Below, in pieces: positions 1-7,618 of a stretch of DNA of 64,000 nucleotides. Source of the DNA: Ruminococcaceae bacterium UBA7080 (GTDB taxonomy: Bacteria > Bacillota > Clostridia > Oscillospirales > Acutalibacteraceae); assembly GCA_002493595.1 (NCBI GenBank), contig DKZG01000016.1:1-64000 (forward strand), read 5' to 3'. The position numbers and the translations under genes were made by a program. The notes below the pieces were generated by a model. The model was not told the origin of the DNA. It did not search any database and saw only the letters and a program-made list of their open reading frames with translations. The first letter of the stretch is position 1; each line of letters starts with the position of its first letter.

Positions 1-297
1 GATACAGGCAATCAGCGATGCTCTGACTCCCCTGCTTATATTGCCAAATCCACGATGCGTACAAGCTTTAATAATTTTTTCGTTGCTGATCAGCGGGATA
101 ATCACAGCTTCACCGCTGCTCTCCTCTTCCAGCTTTGCAAGAAGTTCAATGCACGCATCAATAAGCTCTGTATCCATTTTATCAGCTTTTGCAATTTCTT
201 CATCAATTACCGAATTAAAAAATTCACTTAGTTCGCTTTTAAAAACTTTATCGCTGCATAAATTATCAAGTATACTTTTATTCACAGTAATATTCAA
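1..297 (-). CDS. Partial protein encoded directly downstream of an ECF sigma factor (unknown; possible sigma regulator)
   Basis: This reading frame is open from a TTG start at 297 to the window edge (99 codons, 3' end missing). A strong GGAGGGG ribosome site lies at 304-310, seven bases before the TTG. The start falls one base after the sigma-factor stop codon (299-301), so the two genes are probably translationally coupled. The visible protein begins MNITVNKSILDN, is acidic and helical, and has no clear membrane span in the part present. I do not recognise the family. Genes in this position after an ECF sigma factor often encode its anti-sigma partner, but nothing visible here proves that. 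Confidence 0.6.
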   Translation of the reverse strand, partial: MNITVNKSILDNLCSDKVFKSELSEFFNSVIDEEIAKADKMDTELIDACIELLAKLEEESSGEAVIIPLISNEKIIKACTHRGFGNISRGVRASLIACI

Positions 298-298
298 G

Positions 299-847
299 TT
301 ATTCCCCTCCTTTGCTGTTGTTTTCAATCACATAATCAATCAGGGTCTTTATTTTGGTTCGCAGACGTGATGTACGGTTAGCTACTGCCGACGGAGTTAT
401 TTTATAATACTCTCCTATCTCCTTCAAAGCCATACCTTCAACATATTTCTGCTGATAAAGAAGCTGCTCATCAGCACTTAGTTTTTCAAGCAAAACTCTT
501 TTAAGATAGTCATAATCCAAATCACATGCATCTGTGAACGTTTCTTCAACAGGTATATTTTCTGCCTTTTCAAGTTCTATCGTACGTTTTGCATTTTTAT
601 AATAATCGGCAAGTGAGCGCTTAACCATATTATCTGCTGTGCGGTAGAGAAACGCCTTGGGCTTTTCAATAACGTCACCTCCCAGCAGCTTTTTATAATA
701 AATCAAAAAAGCATTTTGCACACAGTCATCAACTGCAACGGCATCTTCCTTCAGTCTTACGGCACAATATTTAACAAGCAAATTACCGTAAAGCTTATAT
801 GCCTCCTGCAGCATTTGGTCTGCCTGAGCTTTATTTATTCTTGCCAT
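299..847 (-). CDS. RNA polymerase sigma factor, ECF-type sigma-70 family
   Basis: A 182-residue protein, the normal length for ECF sigma factors, which direct RNA polymerase to small stress or envelope regulons. Residues about 35-75 (VDDCVQNAFLIYYKK and following) resemble region 2, which binds the -10 element and the core enzyme. Residues about 123-170 (LSADEQLLYQQKYVEGM, then KEIGEYYKITPSAVANR) form the region 4 helix-turn-helix that reads the -35 element. The ATG at 847 has a GGGAGGAGG ribosome site six bases upstream. The next gene starts one base after its stop. The target regulon cannot be told from the sequence. Confidence 0.93.
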   Translation of the reverse strand: MARINKAQADQMLQEAYKLYGNLLVKYCAVRLKEDAVAVDDCVQNAFLIYYKKLLGGDVIEKPKAFLYRTADNMVKRSLADYYKNAKRTIELEKAENIPVEETFTDACDLDYDYLKRVLLEKLSADEQLLYQQKYVEGMALKEIGEYYKITPSAVANRTSRLRTKIKTLIDYVIENNSKGGE

Positions 848-983
848 AACGTCCTCCTCCCTTCAAAGAATGGATCCAATCTTTTCATAAGGTAGTCAAC
901 CTAAAACAGAAATATGTCACAAAAAAATACAAATTTCCGCATTAAATTTATAACAATCAAATCAAAAATCAAAACATAAAAAA

Positions 984-1010
984 TAAATCCGGCTAAAGGA
1001 ACCGGATTTA
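984..1010 (-). terminator. Rho-independent terminator after the acyltransferase gene
   Basis: Read on the minus strand, TAAATCCGG pairs with CCGGATTTA across a nine-base loop and is followed by ATTTTTTA. It lies 15 bases beyond the stop of the condensation-type gene. Confidence 0.8.
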
Positions 1011-1024
1011 CTGTTTTTCGTTGT

Positions 1025-2308
1025 CTATTCACCGCAAAGCAAATCTATATTTTTAACTATCAAATCAAAGAAATGCTCAACGATTTCCTTATCTTTATCA
1101 TTACCGCGAACACACATGGAAATTGTAAGCTCCTTGCGAACTGATGTTACTGACAAAAGAGCATATGGCTTATATTTAACAGCACCGCTCATAAAGCCAT
1201 CCGTTGGCTCATTGCCCGCCAAGGCAAGCTGATCAACCTCTAAAATACCAATATTGCTCATTGCCAAAAGCGGATTTGCATATCCGATTTTTATAACCTC
1301 TTCAGAAGCGGCAAGCGGCATGATTTTATAACCCAGTGAAAGCAGGGGCAGTCCATGCAAACCAATAAACCTGTCCTCTTTAAACTGGTTAGAGGAAAAC
1401 ACAACATAGTTAAGCGTTTCAAAAATATTTGCACCCTTTTCAGGAACTTTACACTGCATCCATGCCGTATGATTGGTAACACCCTGATCTCCGTTATCCT
1501 TAATATGACGCCTTAAATCCACAGCACATGAAATGGAAACACTCTCATTCGAAGCAAAACCCGCTAACTCATAGAGAGCGTAGAAATACGCAGTCAAAAG
1601 CATATCGTTTATTGTTGCACCATGCTTTTTGCCTGCTGCACGTATTTCATCAAATTTTGCTGCAGGTATCTTTCTTTTAGCAATAAAAGATTTATCGTGA
1701 ATGCTGTCAGGCGTAAACGGGAAGCCATGCTCATCTCTTGAATTCACATTTTTGTAAAGATTTTTTGCCAGACGTTTCTCTCCTGCAGAAAAATCCTCAT
1801 AAACTGACTCATATGAACGAGTGCCGGTTCTCAAATCGACCGGGCTGATTCCTTTTTCTACAAAATCGCTGTAGTTTTTACACAGCGCTTTCATAAAATA
1901 TTTAAGGTCTCCGCCATCCATACACATATGATTTTCAACCACACACAAAACCGAACGCCCGCTGTGATTAAAAACCGCAACCTTCATCTGAACATCAGCA
2001 TCCGGCGGTATATACTGAACAAGAAATTGATTAATTTCTTCATCAAGTGCTTCTTCACTAACATATTTTACTGTGAGCACATCGTCAATTTTATAATCCT
2101 TTACTGTCCAAAAAGGATGAATCCTATTATCCGTAAAAGAGGAATGAAGCACAGGTGCCTTTTCAAAAAAACAGATAAGCACAGTTTTCAGTGCATCAAT
2201 ATCTATTTCATAATCATAACGAAGCTCTACATGCACCATTCGGTCATTGAAATCACGAAACAAATAATGCATTTTATCCCATAACTCTGCATTTAATTTT
2301 CTTTCCAT
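1025..2308 (-). CDS. Condensation-domain superfamily acyltransferase (HxxxDG)
   Basis: A 427-residue protein with the HxxxDG active-site signature of the chloramphenicol acetyltransferase / NRPS condensation / alcohol acetyltransferase superfamily (H127, D131, G132 in NHMCMDGGD). The conserved His acts as general base for acyl transfer to a hydroxyl or amine. No carrier-protein or adenylation domain is present, so it is a stand-alone enzyme, perhaps acting on a lipid or glycolipid. It has no signal peptide. Its start overlaps the end of the upstream membrane-protein gene by 16 bases, which implies translational coupling. The true acceptor and acyl donor are unknown. Confidence 0.8.
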   Translation of the reverse strand: MERKLNAELWDKMHYLFRDFNDRMVHVELRYDYEIDIDALKTVLICFFEKAPVLHSSFTDNRIHPFWTVKDYKIDDVLTVKYVSEEALDEEINQFLVQYIPPDADVQMKVAVFNHSGRSVLCVVENHMCMDGGDLKYFMKALCKNYSDFVEKGISPVDLRTGTRSYESVYEDFSAGEKRLAKNLYKNVNSRDEHGFPFTPDSIHDKSFIAKRKIPAAKFDEIRAAGKKHGATINDMLLTAYFYALYELAGFASNESVSISCAVDLRRHIKDNGDQGVTNHTAWMQCKVPEKGANIFETLNYVVFSSNQFKEDRFIGLHGLPLLSLGYKIMPLAASEEVIKIGYANPLLAMSNIGILEVDQLALAGNEPTDGFMSGAVKYKPYALLSVTSVRKELTISMCVRGNDKDKEIVEHFFDLIVKNIDLLCGE

Positions 2309-3099
2309 GTATCAATTACCTCCTGCTTGTATCTTTTATTTCTTGCCGCTGATGCATACATAACACAAATATCTGCGAATAAAGAAGCAATAATCAGCAG
2401 CCAGCCTATATCCCATGCGACAATACCAAGTGCACATATAATAATGAACAGCATTGTTGCTACCACCGGAATATAAATAAGATAATTGATAATAGCAAAT
2501 TTCTGCCCTGTAATTTTGGCATAAGCTCCGTCAGCAACAAACATCATCGCAATACCCGCAATGATAATAACCCAGCTTCTGGAAAAACCGGACATAACCA
2601 GTGCAAAAAGAAACATGGCTACAGTAACAACCATAACATCGAGTGCCAGCAATACTCTGGCAAAAACATGAAAAATTCTGCGCATAGACGAAATTTTGCA
2701 AACTCCGAGAGATAACAGGTATGCTACCCAAAGAAGTATTCCGTCAACAACAATCAGCCAACTTTGAGCCCAATTCTGCGTAATAAAACTGATTGCAAGA
2801 TAGACAATAATTAACCCTATAATATATATTACTGAACCTGCAACATTAAATATAGCACGCCTTTTTTCCTTAGCAGCAGAAGTTTCCTTCTCATAATATG
2901 CCTTATACTCAGCTTTTAAATCAGCATGCTCACTAATGATTAAGTCACTTATTACTTTTTGATTGGATATTCCCCGCTGTGACACCTCAAGATATCTTTC
3001 GTTCATCTCATCAAGAACTTTTCTTTTAAATTTGAACATCAGTTTATCACCCTTTTGATCAGGCAATACACTTTCAATATAATCTATAAATTGCTTCAT
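2293..3099 (-). CDS. Multi-pass membrane protein with a soluble N-terminal helical domain
   Basis: A 268-residue protein starting MKQFIDYIESVLPDQ. The first about 80 residues are charged and helical, like the N-terminal prefix domains of some clostridial permease-associated proteins. They are followed by six or seven hydrophobic segments (about residues 85-255) and a short basic tail. I placed the start at the ATG at 3099, with GGGGA eleven bases upstream. A TTG six codons earlier (3117) is the alternative. Its 3' end overlaps the acyltransferase gene, so the pair is one operon. The function is not known. A role presenting or transporting the acyltransferase's lipid substrate is only a guess. 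Confidence 0.75.
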   Translation of the reverse strand: MKQFIDYIESVLPDQKGDKLMFKFKRKVLDEMNERYLEVSQRGISNQKVISDLIISEHADLKAEYKAYYEKETSAAKEKRRAIFNVAGSVIYIIGLIIVYLAISFITQNWAQSWLIVVDGILLWVAYLLSLGVCKISSMRRIFHVFARVLLALDVMVVTVAMFLFALVMSGFSRSWVIIIAGIAMMFVADGAYAKITGQKFAIINYLIYIPVVATMLFIIICALGIVAWDIGWLLIIASLFADICVMYASAARNKRYKQEVIDTWKEN

Positions 3100-3329
3100 A
3101 TTACATTTCGTCCCCAATAGTTATTTATTAGAAATCCGGACATTTATCAACGAATTATATATGTATACTATCACAAAATACCACAGACTACAATATTTAA
3201 TCAATAAACAATATATAAACTTTGCAGCGTAGGATTTTTATTTTTTTACGGTACCTGATGTCTATATCATATTAAATCTCATAGCTATAAGTTAGAATTT
3301 AGTTAAGGATATTTGATAGGGGTAATATA

Positions 3330-3617
3330 ATGACAAAAGATAAGCTTTTGATATGCTTCAAGAATTGGTATGATCAGCATGCAATCACTCCCCTGCTGAA
3401 TGGTAATAAGGTTGAAGCTTATCTGCTTTGTGTAAAAGAAATCTATATTGATGAAAATGTCGGCATTAACCGAAGCTACTATCAATATACCTTAGATGCA
3501 AACTTAACAAGAGACGGTCTGCCAAAAGCAATGATATATTCCTCAATTGATTTGCTCGGCATAGCCCCAAACGGAGATGTAATCAGCATCAGACCCATCG
3601 ATTATGATATAGTATAA
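3330..3617 (+). CDS. Hypothetical protein, 95 residues
   Basis: A small soluble protein beginning MTKDKLLICFKNWYDQ. An AGGGGT ribosome site lies eight bases before the ATG. No motif, signal peptide or membrane segment is visible. It stands alone between the divergent membrane-protein gene and the tRNA, and reads toward the tRNA promoter. The 212-base gap before it (3118-3329) is AT-rich and shows no further gene. Confidence 0.6.
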   Translation: MTKDKLLICFKNWYDQHAITPLLNGNKVEAYLLCVKEIYIDENVGINRSYYQYTLDANLTRDGLPKAMIYSSIDLLGIAPNGDVISIRPIDYDIV

Positions 3618-3662
3618 AAGCGTAAAAAAGCTATAATTTTTCAAAATAATATAAATTTTTTC

Positions 3663-3691
3663 TTGACATATCTATTTTTTTATGCTAATAT
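3663..3691 (+). promoter_or_regulatory. Consensus sigma-A promoter of the tRNA-Gln gene
   Basis: TTGACA at 3663-3668 and TAATAT at 3686-3691 are separated by exactly 17 bases. The expected start point is just before the mature tRNA 5' end at 3705. Confidence 0.85.
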
Positions 3692-3704
3692 TATTCAGCA
3701 ATAC

Positions 3705-3778
3705 AGAGGTATAGTGTAACGGTAACACTCCGGACTCTGACTCCGTCATTTAAGGTTCGAATCCTTATACCTCTGCCA
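3705..3778 (+). tRNA. tRNA-Gln (anticodon CTG)
   Basis: A complete cloverleaf can be drawn. The acceptor stem is AGAGGTA/TACCTCT, and the D arm is GTGT/ACAC. The anticodon arm is CCGGA-CTCTGAC-TCCGT with anticodon CTG and a mismatched outer pair. The T arm is TAAGG-TTCGAAT-CCTTA. The CCA end is encoded at 3776-3778. It is 74 bases long including CCA. The mobile element that follows makes it a candidate integration target. Confidence 0.95.
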
Positions 3779-3780
3779 CG

Positions 3781-3813
3781 ATGGACAATTCTGTAACGAA
3801 TTGTCCATTTTCT
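3781..3813 (+). terminator. First terminator after tRNA-Gln
   Basis: ATGGACAATTC (3781-3791) pairs perfectly with GAATTGTCCAT (3798-3808) across six bases, followed by TTTCTTT. It starts only two bases after the CCA end. Confidence 0.85.
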
Positions 3814-3834
3814 TTCGCCATTTGGCACATTTTT

Positions 3835-3857
3835 GCACCTTTTCAGGTGCTTTTTTT
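3835..3857 (+). terminator. Second terminator after tRNA-Gln
   Basis: GCACCT (3835-3840), loop TTTC, AGGTGC (3845-3850), then seven T residues. It is a short but well-formed second terminator. Confidence 0.75.
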
Positions 3858-3858
3858 C

Positions 3859-4165
3859 GTTTTTAGATTTATTAGCGTTTTCTGATTGCAGACCATTGCG
3901 AGACTTTTTGAGACCACAAACCCGCCAAATCATACCAATTTGGTGAGAGACAACCGAGAGATAACGGCAAGGAATATTTTATCATCCCTTGCCGTTACCT
4001 TAATTGTTGGCAACATCGAAGCCTGTGCTTTCGCAATACAACACATACCACACTTTGATGCCAAAGTCCAGATCAATATTGAATTAGTTTTTGTTTGTGA
4101 TATAATTAAAGTGCAAATAGTATACAATTTGAAAATTTACAAATATAATATTGAGGAGAAAAGAT
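3859..4165. other. Non-coding left part of the element with two hairpins
   Basis: No credible gene was found in these 307 bases. An 11-bp hairpin (TAACGGCAAGG 3962-3972 with CCTTGCCGTTA 3987-3997) and a smaller one near 3925-3942 (CCAAAT/ATTTGG) are the only structures seen. The short open frame starting at 3886 lacks a ribosome site and I regard it as chance. Confidence 0.5.
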
Positions 4166-5098
4166 ATGAATACATTTATGTTGGTTCTGTTTATAGTATC
4201 ACTGCTTGCTAGTATGGTAAGTTTGATACTGTTGATTTTAAGTTTTGTTACTAAGAAATTTAAACCAAATAGAAAGAAATATGGTGTTTTATTTGTGGTT
4301 ATTATTGTAGTTTTCTTTGCCAGTGTGTTTGGATATGAGGTAACTTTGACTAATGAAGAACGACTTGAAATTGCTAATCAGCAAAAAATTAGCGAACAAG
4401 AAAAATCCGATGAAGAAGCAATGAAAACTGAACAGAACACTAAGCAAAGCACTCGTCTGGAGGATGTGGCTGATAATAAATCGCAAGAGTCCACTAGTTC
4501 TAAATCAAATGCAACTAAAGAATCTTTAAACTCAGACTTAGAAATTATCACTCGTAAAGGACATCCTACTTACTACGGAAGCGTAGAAACATCTCACTCT
4601 GTTTGGAGAGATGTAAAGAAGGGGAAAATTATTTTTGCTGATTCTAATGATAATTATGATGATACTACTATCTTATCAATAAACGCTTATAGGAATTCGG
4701 ATCTAATAAGAGGAATATCTGTAAATTTCAGTAATTTTGAAGAACCTTGTGTAATGACAGTTGATGAAGTTTTACCTATTGTTGCGTCATATATGCCGTT
4801 TGATATTATGGATATGTATTATCAATTTAATAAATCTGAATTGATTAAACCTGACGAGGATAGTAATGGTGAGTACTATTATGTTATTTCTTATAATTTG
4901 ACTGATAATGGTAAAGAAACTTATTATTCAAAAGAACATGAGTATTCAGGAACTATAGATGTTATCATTTGTGCAAATAAAGAAGGTGTTGTAGAGACTT
5001 TTGATATAAAATTCGGTACTCCTCGTTGGATGAGCTCATTAAGTACTAATAGTTATCATCAAGTAGAATGGAATTGTAATTTATACAGCTATAGATAG
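4166..5098 (+). CDS. Membrane-anchored cargo protein of unknown function
   Basis: A 310-residue protein starting at the ATG at 4166 behind GAGGAG (seven-base spacing). Two hydrophobic segments (about residues 4-28 and 42-60) are followed by a charged linker rich in Glu, Lys and Ser (about 65-125). A polar, Tyr- and Asp-rich globular domain (about 130-310) follows and is probably outside the cell. It has no Cys-based lipobox and no enzyme motif that I recognise. It is noticeably AT-rich and sits in the mobile element with its own strong terminator, so it is most likely cargo rather than part of the transfer machinery. Confidence 0.75.
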   Translation: MNTFMLVLFIVSLLASMVSLILLILSFVTKKFKPNRKKYGVLFVVIIVVFFASVFGYEVTLTNEERLEIANQQKISEQEKSDEEAMKTEQNTKQSTRLEDVADNKSQESTSSKSNATKESLNSDLEIITRKGHPTYYGSVETSHSVWRDVKKGKIIFADSNDNYDDTTILSINAYRNSDLIRGISVNFSNFEEPCVMTVDEVLPIVASYMPFDIMDMYYQFNKSELIKPDEDSNGEYYYVISYNLTDNGKETYYSKEHEYSGTIDVIICANKEGVVETFDIKFGTPRWMSSLSTNSYHQVEWNCNLYSYR

Positions 5099-5163
5099 AA
5101 AAATAACAGATTAAAGAAAATAATTACATTCAAATTTTACTATATTGTTTGTCACCATAATTT

Positions 5164-5210
5164 GAGGTGGGGGTACTGCATTAAATGCAGTACCCCCACC
5201 TCGTTTTTGT
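5164..5210 (+). terminator. Strong terminator with an 18-bp perfect stem
   Basis: The arms 5164-5181 and 5185-5202 are perfect complements with a TAA loop, followed by GTTTTTGTTGTT. It lies between the convergent cargo gene and integrase gene. Confidence 0.9.
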
Positions 5211-5212
5211 TG

Positions 5213-6352
5213 TTATGCAATTATAATTGATTGCTTTTGAGCAGCATAGCTTTCTAATCGTTTTCGGTTTTGCTCGAACACCTCGTCTACCATGTGAGTG
5301 TAAATTTTAGCAGTTACAGATATATCACTGTGTCCCATCAGTTCTTTGGCAACATTGATTGGTACTCCTGCAGCTTGGCAGTCCGTGCAGAATGTATGTC
5401 TGAGTAGGTAAGGCTCTAAATCTTCAGCTAAGGTTGATTTGGTTATCTGATTTCTGTAAACAGTTGCACCATTTGCAATATCCATTTCTCTTTTGAAGTT
5501 ATGCCATGCATGATAAAATGCGTTTTCATCCATGGGTAATGCATTGTTTTTTACTCTGACGAACACATACTTATCGTTTTGTCCTTTTAATTTATGCTTG
5601 ATGAGTTCGTTTTTTAATTGAGGCGGAATCGGTATCTTTCTGCCTGTTCCGGCTTTAGTTTTTGATTTGCCTACTGTCAGTATGCTGTTTTCAAAATCTA
5701 TCCAATCCCATTCCATTCGGCGAATTTCAATCGGTCTGAGCCCGCAGTAAAGCATAGTTAATACCATTGTTCCAGCATAATGCGTTTTTGCCGTTTCGAG
5801 AATCATTGCCCGTTCCTCATCGGTTATCGGACGCCTTTCTCCTTGCGTAACACTCGGCAGAATAATGTCCTCAGCAGGATTGTCAGGAATCAATTTCTGC
5901 TTTTTAGCCTTACGCATTATTCGTCTTAGTACCATACGCAGTTTTGATACCATTGCCTTGCTTTTGCCTACATACTGATTCAAAAATCGTTGACAATCAT
6001 CCTCTTTAATGTCGCATAATTTGTAGTCAGCAAAGTAGGGGATGATATGCGTGTAAACATAGTTGCGATAATTCTCTTTATTGACCTGACTGCAATCTGC
6101 ATTTTTAATATTTAACTCAAACCAATTCTCTGTAAAGTCTTTAAACAGCATATCGGGAAATACTCCCTTGTGTTTTTCAGTTTCTTTCTGAATGTAGTAA
6201 TCACGGATTTTATCATCCATAATTTTGCGGCATTCTTTTTCTGACTTTTTAGAACGAGCTGTTAAAACATCGTATTCACCTAAATCATTCTTAATTCGTT
6301 TCGTCATACGATAACAGATAAAATTTCCGTTTTTATCGTATAGTTCGTACAT
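5213..6352 (-). CDS. Tyrosine site-specific recombinase (integrase) of the Tn916/phage type
   Basis: The protein has 379 residues. An N-terminal arm-binding region (about 1-65) is followed by a SAM-like core-binding domain (about 70-155) and a catalytic domain (about 170-375). Visible catalytic residues are R206 (YCGLRPIEI), R318 in PYLLRHTF, H341 in MGHSD and Tyr351 in KIYTH. The first His of the usual HxxR box is Tyr315, as in several relatives. I chose the ATG at 6352 because GGAGGT lies about six bases upstream. An upstream extension to 6397 has no such site. The enzyme would integrate and excise the element together with the excisionase-like protein encoded just upstream. Confidence 0.93.
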   Translation of the reverse strand: MYELYDKNGNFICYRMTKRIKNDLGEYDVLTARSKKSEKECRKIMDDKIRDYYIQKETEKHKGVFPDMLFKDFTENWFELNIKNADCSQVNKENYRNYVYTHIIPYFADYKLCDIKEDDCQRFLNQYVGKSKAMVSKLRMVLRRIMRKAKKQKLIPDNPAEDIILPSVTQGERRPITDEERAMILETAKTHYAGTMVLTMLYCGLRPIEIRRMEWDWIDFENSILTVGKSKTKAGTGRKIPIPPQLKNELIKHKLKGQNDKYVFVRVKNNALPMDENAFYHAWHNFKREMDIANGATVYRNQITKSTLAEDLEPYLLRHTFCTDCQAAGVPINVAKELMGHSDISVTAKIYTHMVDEVFEQNRKRLESYAAQKQSIIIA

Positions 6353-6429
6353 AAAATACCTCCTTTTTTGCCTCTGCGGTAACACAAACATTACCACAGA
6401 GACTTATAGAAGTCCAGCTAATATAGAGA

Positions 6430-6657
6430 TTATTTGTAAACAAATTCAAGTACATCATAAATGTAGTATTTATTTGCGTTTCCGATTTCTGCACAAGATA
6501 AATTTGAAACTAATTTTCTTGCCGTTTCTCTGCTGATTCCAAGAACTTTACCAACCTCGGTCACATTAAGAAAGCAACCGTATTGTGCCGATATTTCATT
6601 TGCCATTGCTTTTAATTCTGCTTTTGTTTTTTTCGTATATATTTCCTTCTTCTTTAT
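6430..6657 (-). CDS. Excisionase-like small helix-turn-helix protein with a non-standard start codon
   Basis: A frame of about 75 codons encodes a basic protein. Its centre (GCFLNVTEVGKVLGISRETA) is a winged-helix DNA-binding motif like those of Tn916-family excisionases. It ends about 78 bases upstream of the integrase start, the usual xis-int order. No ATG, GTG or TTG is present at the expected 5' end. AGGGG stands five bases before an ATA at 6657, followed by AAGAAGAAGGAA. The first ATG in frame is at 6606 and would remove 17 residues. Either initiation occurs at AUA, or the gene is decaying. Confidence 0.6.
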   Translation of the reverse strand: MKKKEIYTKKTKAELKAMANEISAQYGCFLNVTEVGKVLGISRETARKLVSNLSCAEIGNANKYYIYDVLEFVYK

Positions 6658-7175
6658 TACAACCCCTACTATGACACCGTAACTTTTCCTTTAACCAAGC
6701 CAAATTCTATGGTTTACAGCACCTATCATAGGCACCTAAGGGCGTTTTACGACACCTAAGATGAATTTTCAGAATTTGGCTTAACGGCGGGCGTTGCACG
6801 CCGAAGTTGAGCGAGTAGAGCGCTTCCAAAGCGCCTACTCTTTCTCCTGCTTGAAAATCGACCTTGAGTTTTTACTGTGTTTTGCTGTAAACAATAGGGG
6901 TTTGGGCTTAGCCCAAAGGCTTTGTTTCGCTGCCATCGGCGAGCGTAATACAAAGCCGAAACTCGCAGATACCAAAGCATCTACTTTCGTATCTGCTTTG
7001 GATAAAACAGGAAAAGACTACATTTGTTCCATCCGTCCTTCTGACCTCGACAAATGTCCACAAATCGAGTTTTGTATCTGTTTTGAGTAGTTTGTTTAAT
7101 CAATTTTTCTTTCTCATTTTTTTGTTGAGAGGGGTTTTATTATTGTTCGTCATCATTTTATGAACCAGGGGTGGT
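6658..7175. other. Non-coding region rich in inverted repeats (possible oriT, single-strand origin or structured RNA)
   Basis: No supported gene was found in these 518 bases. Several hairpins stand out. A 12-bp stem with one bulge joins GAGTAGAGCGCTT (6813-6825) to AAGCGCCTACTC (6829-6840). A perfect hairpin TTTGGGC-TTA-GCCCAAA lies at 6901-6917. GCAGATA/TATCTGC lies at 6965-6971/6990-6996, and ACATTTGT/ACAAATGT surrounds 7020-7058. A CACCTAAG direct repeat lies at about 6730-6760. The stretch is more GC-rich than its neighbours. Its place between the replication-type gene and xis fits a transfer or replication origin, but I cannot assign one. Confidence 0.45.
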
Positions 7176-7448
7176 TCAAATTTTGCGGACGGTGTAGATG
7201 TTGCTTTGTTGTGCATTGTCAAGATATCTTTTTGTTATGTCCACATAACCTTTATCTTTCAGACTTTTTATAGCCTTGCGACATGAATTTTCACACATAC
7301 CGCAATAATGAGCAATGTTCGGTACTGACCAATAGCTCTGACCGCTTTTATTTTTTGCTTTAGTCAGAAACGAATACACCACAAATTCATTCGGTGTAAA
7401 TCCTTCATCAAATATTTTATTCGGCAATGTAAAATAATTTCCGTTAAT
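7176..7448 (-). CDS. Winged-helix protein of mobile elements (replication-initiator type), probable AUU start
   Basis: The protein has about 90 residues and contains a winged helix. The parts seen are FTPNEFVVYSFLTKAKN, a recognition region around SVPNIAHYCGMCENSCRKAI, and a wing near GYVDITKRY. Similar proteins are found in integrative elements and plasmids near replication or transfer genes. A perfect AAAAGGAGG lies nine bases upstream of an ATT codon (7448-7446), and no ATG, GTG or TTG is at that spot. An alternative TTG at 7505 has no ribosome site. I therefore prefer an AUU start. A leader hairpin and small open frame precede it. Confidence 0.65.
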   Translation of the reverse strand: MNGNYFTLPNKIFDEGFTPNEFVVYSFLTKAKNKSGQSYWSVPNIAHYCGMCENSCRKAIKSLKDKGYVDITKRYLDNAQQSNIYTVRKI

Positions 7449-7494
7449 ACTGTTAAGCCTCCTTTTCAAAATTTTATAGATTTCAAATGCAAAA

Positions 7495-7600
7495 TGACAA
7501 AACAAAAGTCGGGTACTGAAACCTACACATACTTTTACACAGACTACTCCCTTGTGTGAGGAATGTTATGTAAATATGTATTCGTTTCAATGCCCGACTT
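7495..7600 (-). promoter_or_regulatory. Candidate transcription attenuator before the replication-type gene
   Basis: On the minus strand, AAGTCGGGCATTGAAAC (7600-7584) can pair with GTTTCAGTACCCGACTT (7522-7506), giving 15 Watson-Crick pairs plus one wobble and one mismatch. TTTGTTTTG follows at once, so the structure has terminator form with a long loop of 61 bases. The small open frame 7618-7544 runs through the 5' arm, so its translation would prevent the hairpin. Confidence 0.4.
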
Positions 7601-7618
7601 AATATCAGTATCGTTCAT
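7544..7618 (-). CDS. Possible 24-residue leader peptide
   Basis: ATG at 7618 to TAG at 7544. The product begins MNDTDIKSGIETNTYL and ends NIPHTRE. No good ribosome site precedes it, which lowers confidence. It covers the 5' arm of the attenuator hairpin and stops in its loop, the geometry of leader-peptide control. Confidence 0.25.
   Translation of the reverse strand: MNDTDIKSGIETNTYLHNIPHTRE

Noticed and set aside
1928..2284. Plus-strand frames opposite the acyltransferase, GH2, pheT, nnrD/E and similar genes
   Set aside because: They are antisense shadows of well-supported genes, without ribosome sites or recognisable protein features.
3886..4212. 108-codon plus-strand frame before the cargo gene
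   Set aside because: No ribosome site, it runs through a hairpin, and it overlaps the better-supported start at 4166 in another frame.
6794..7090. 98-codon plus-strand frame in the hairpin-rich region
   Set aside because: Its composition follows the inverted repeats, it lacks a ribosome site, and it opposes the direction of the flanking element genes.
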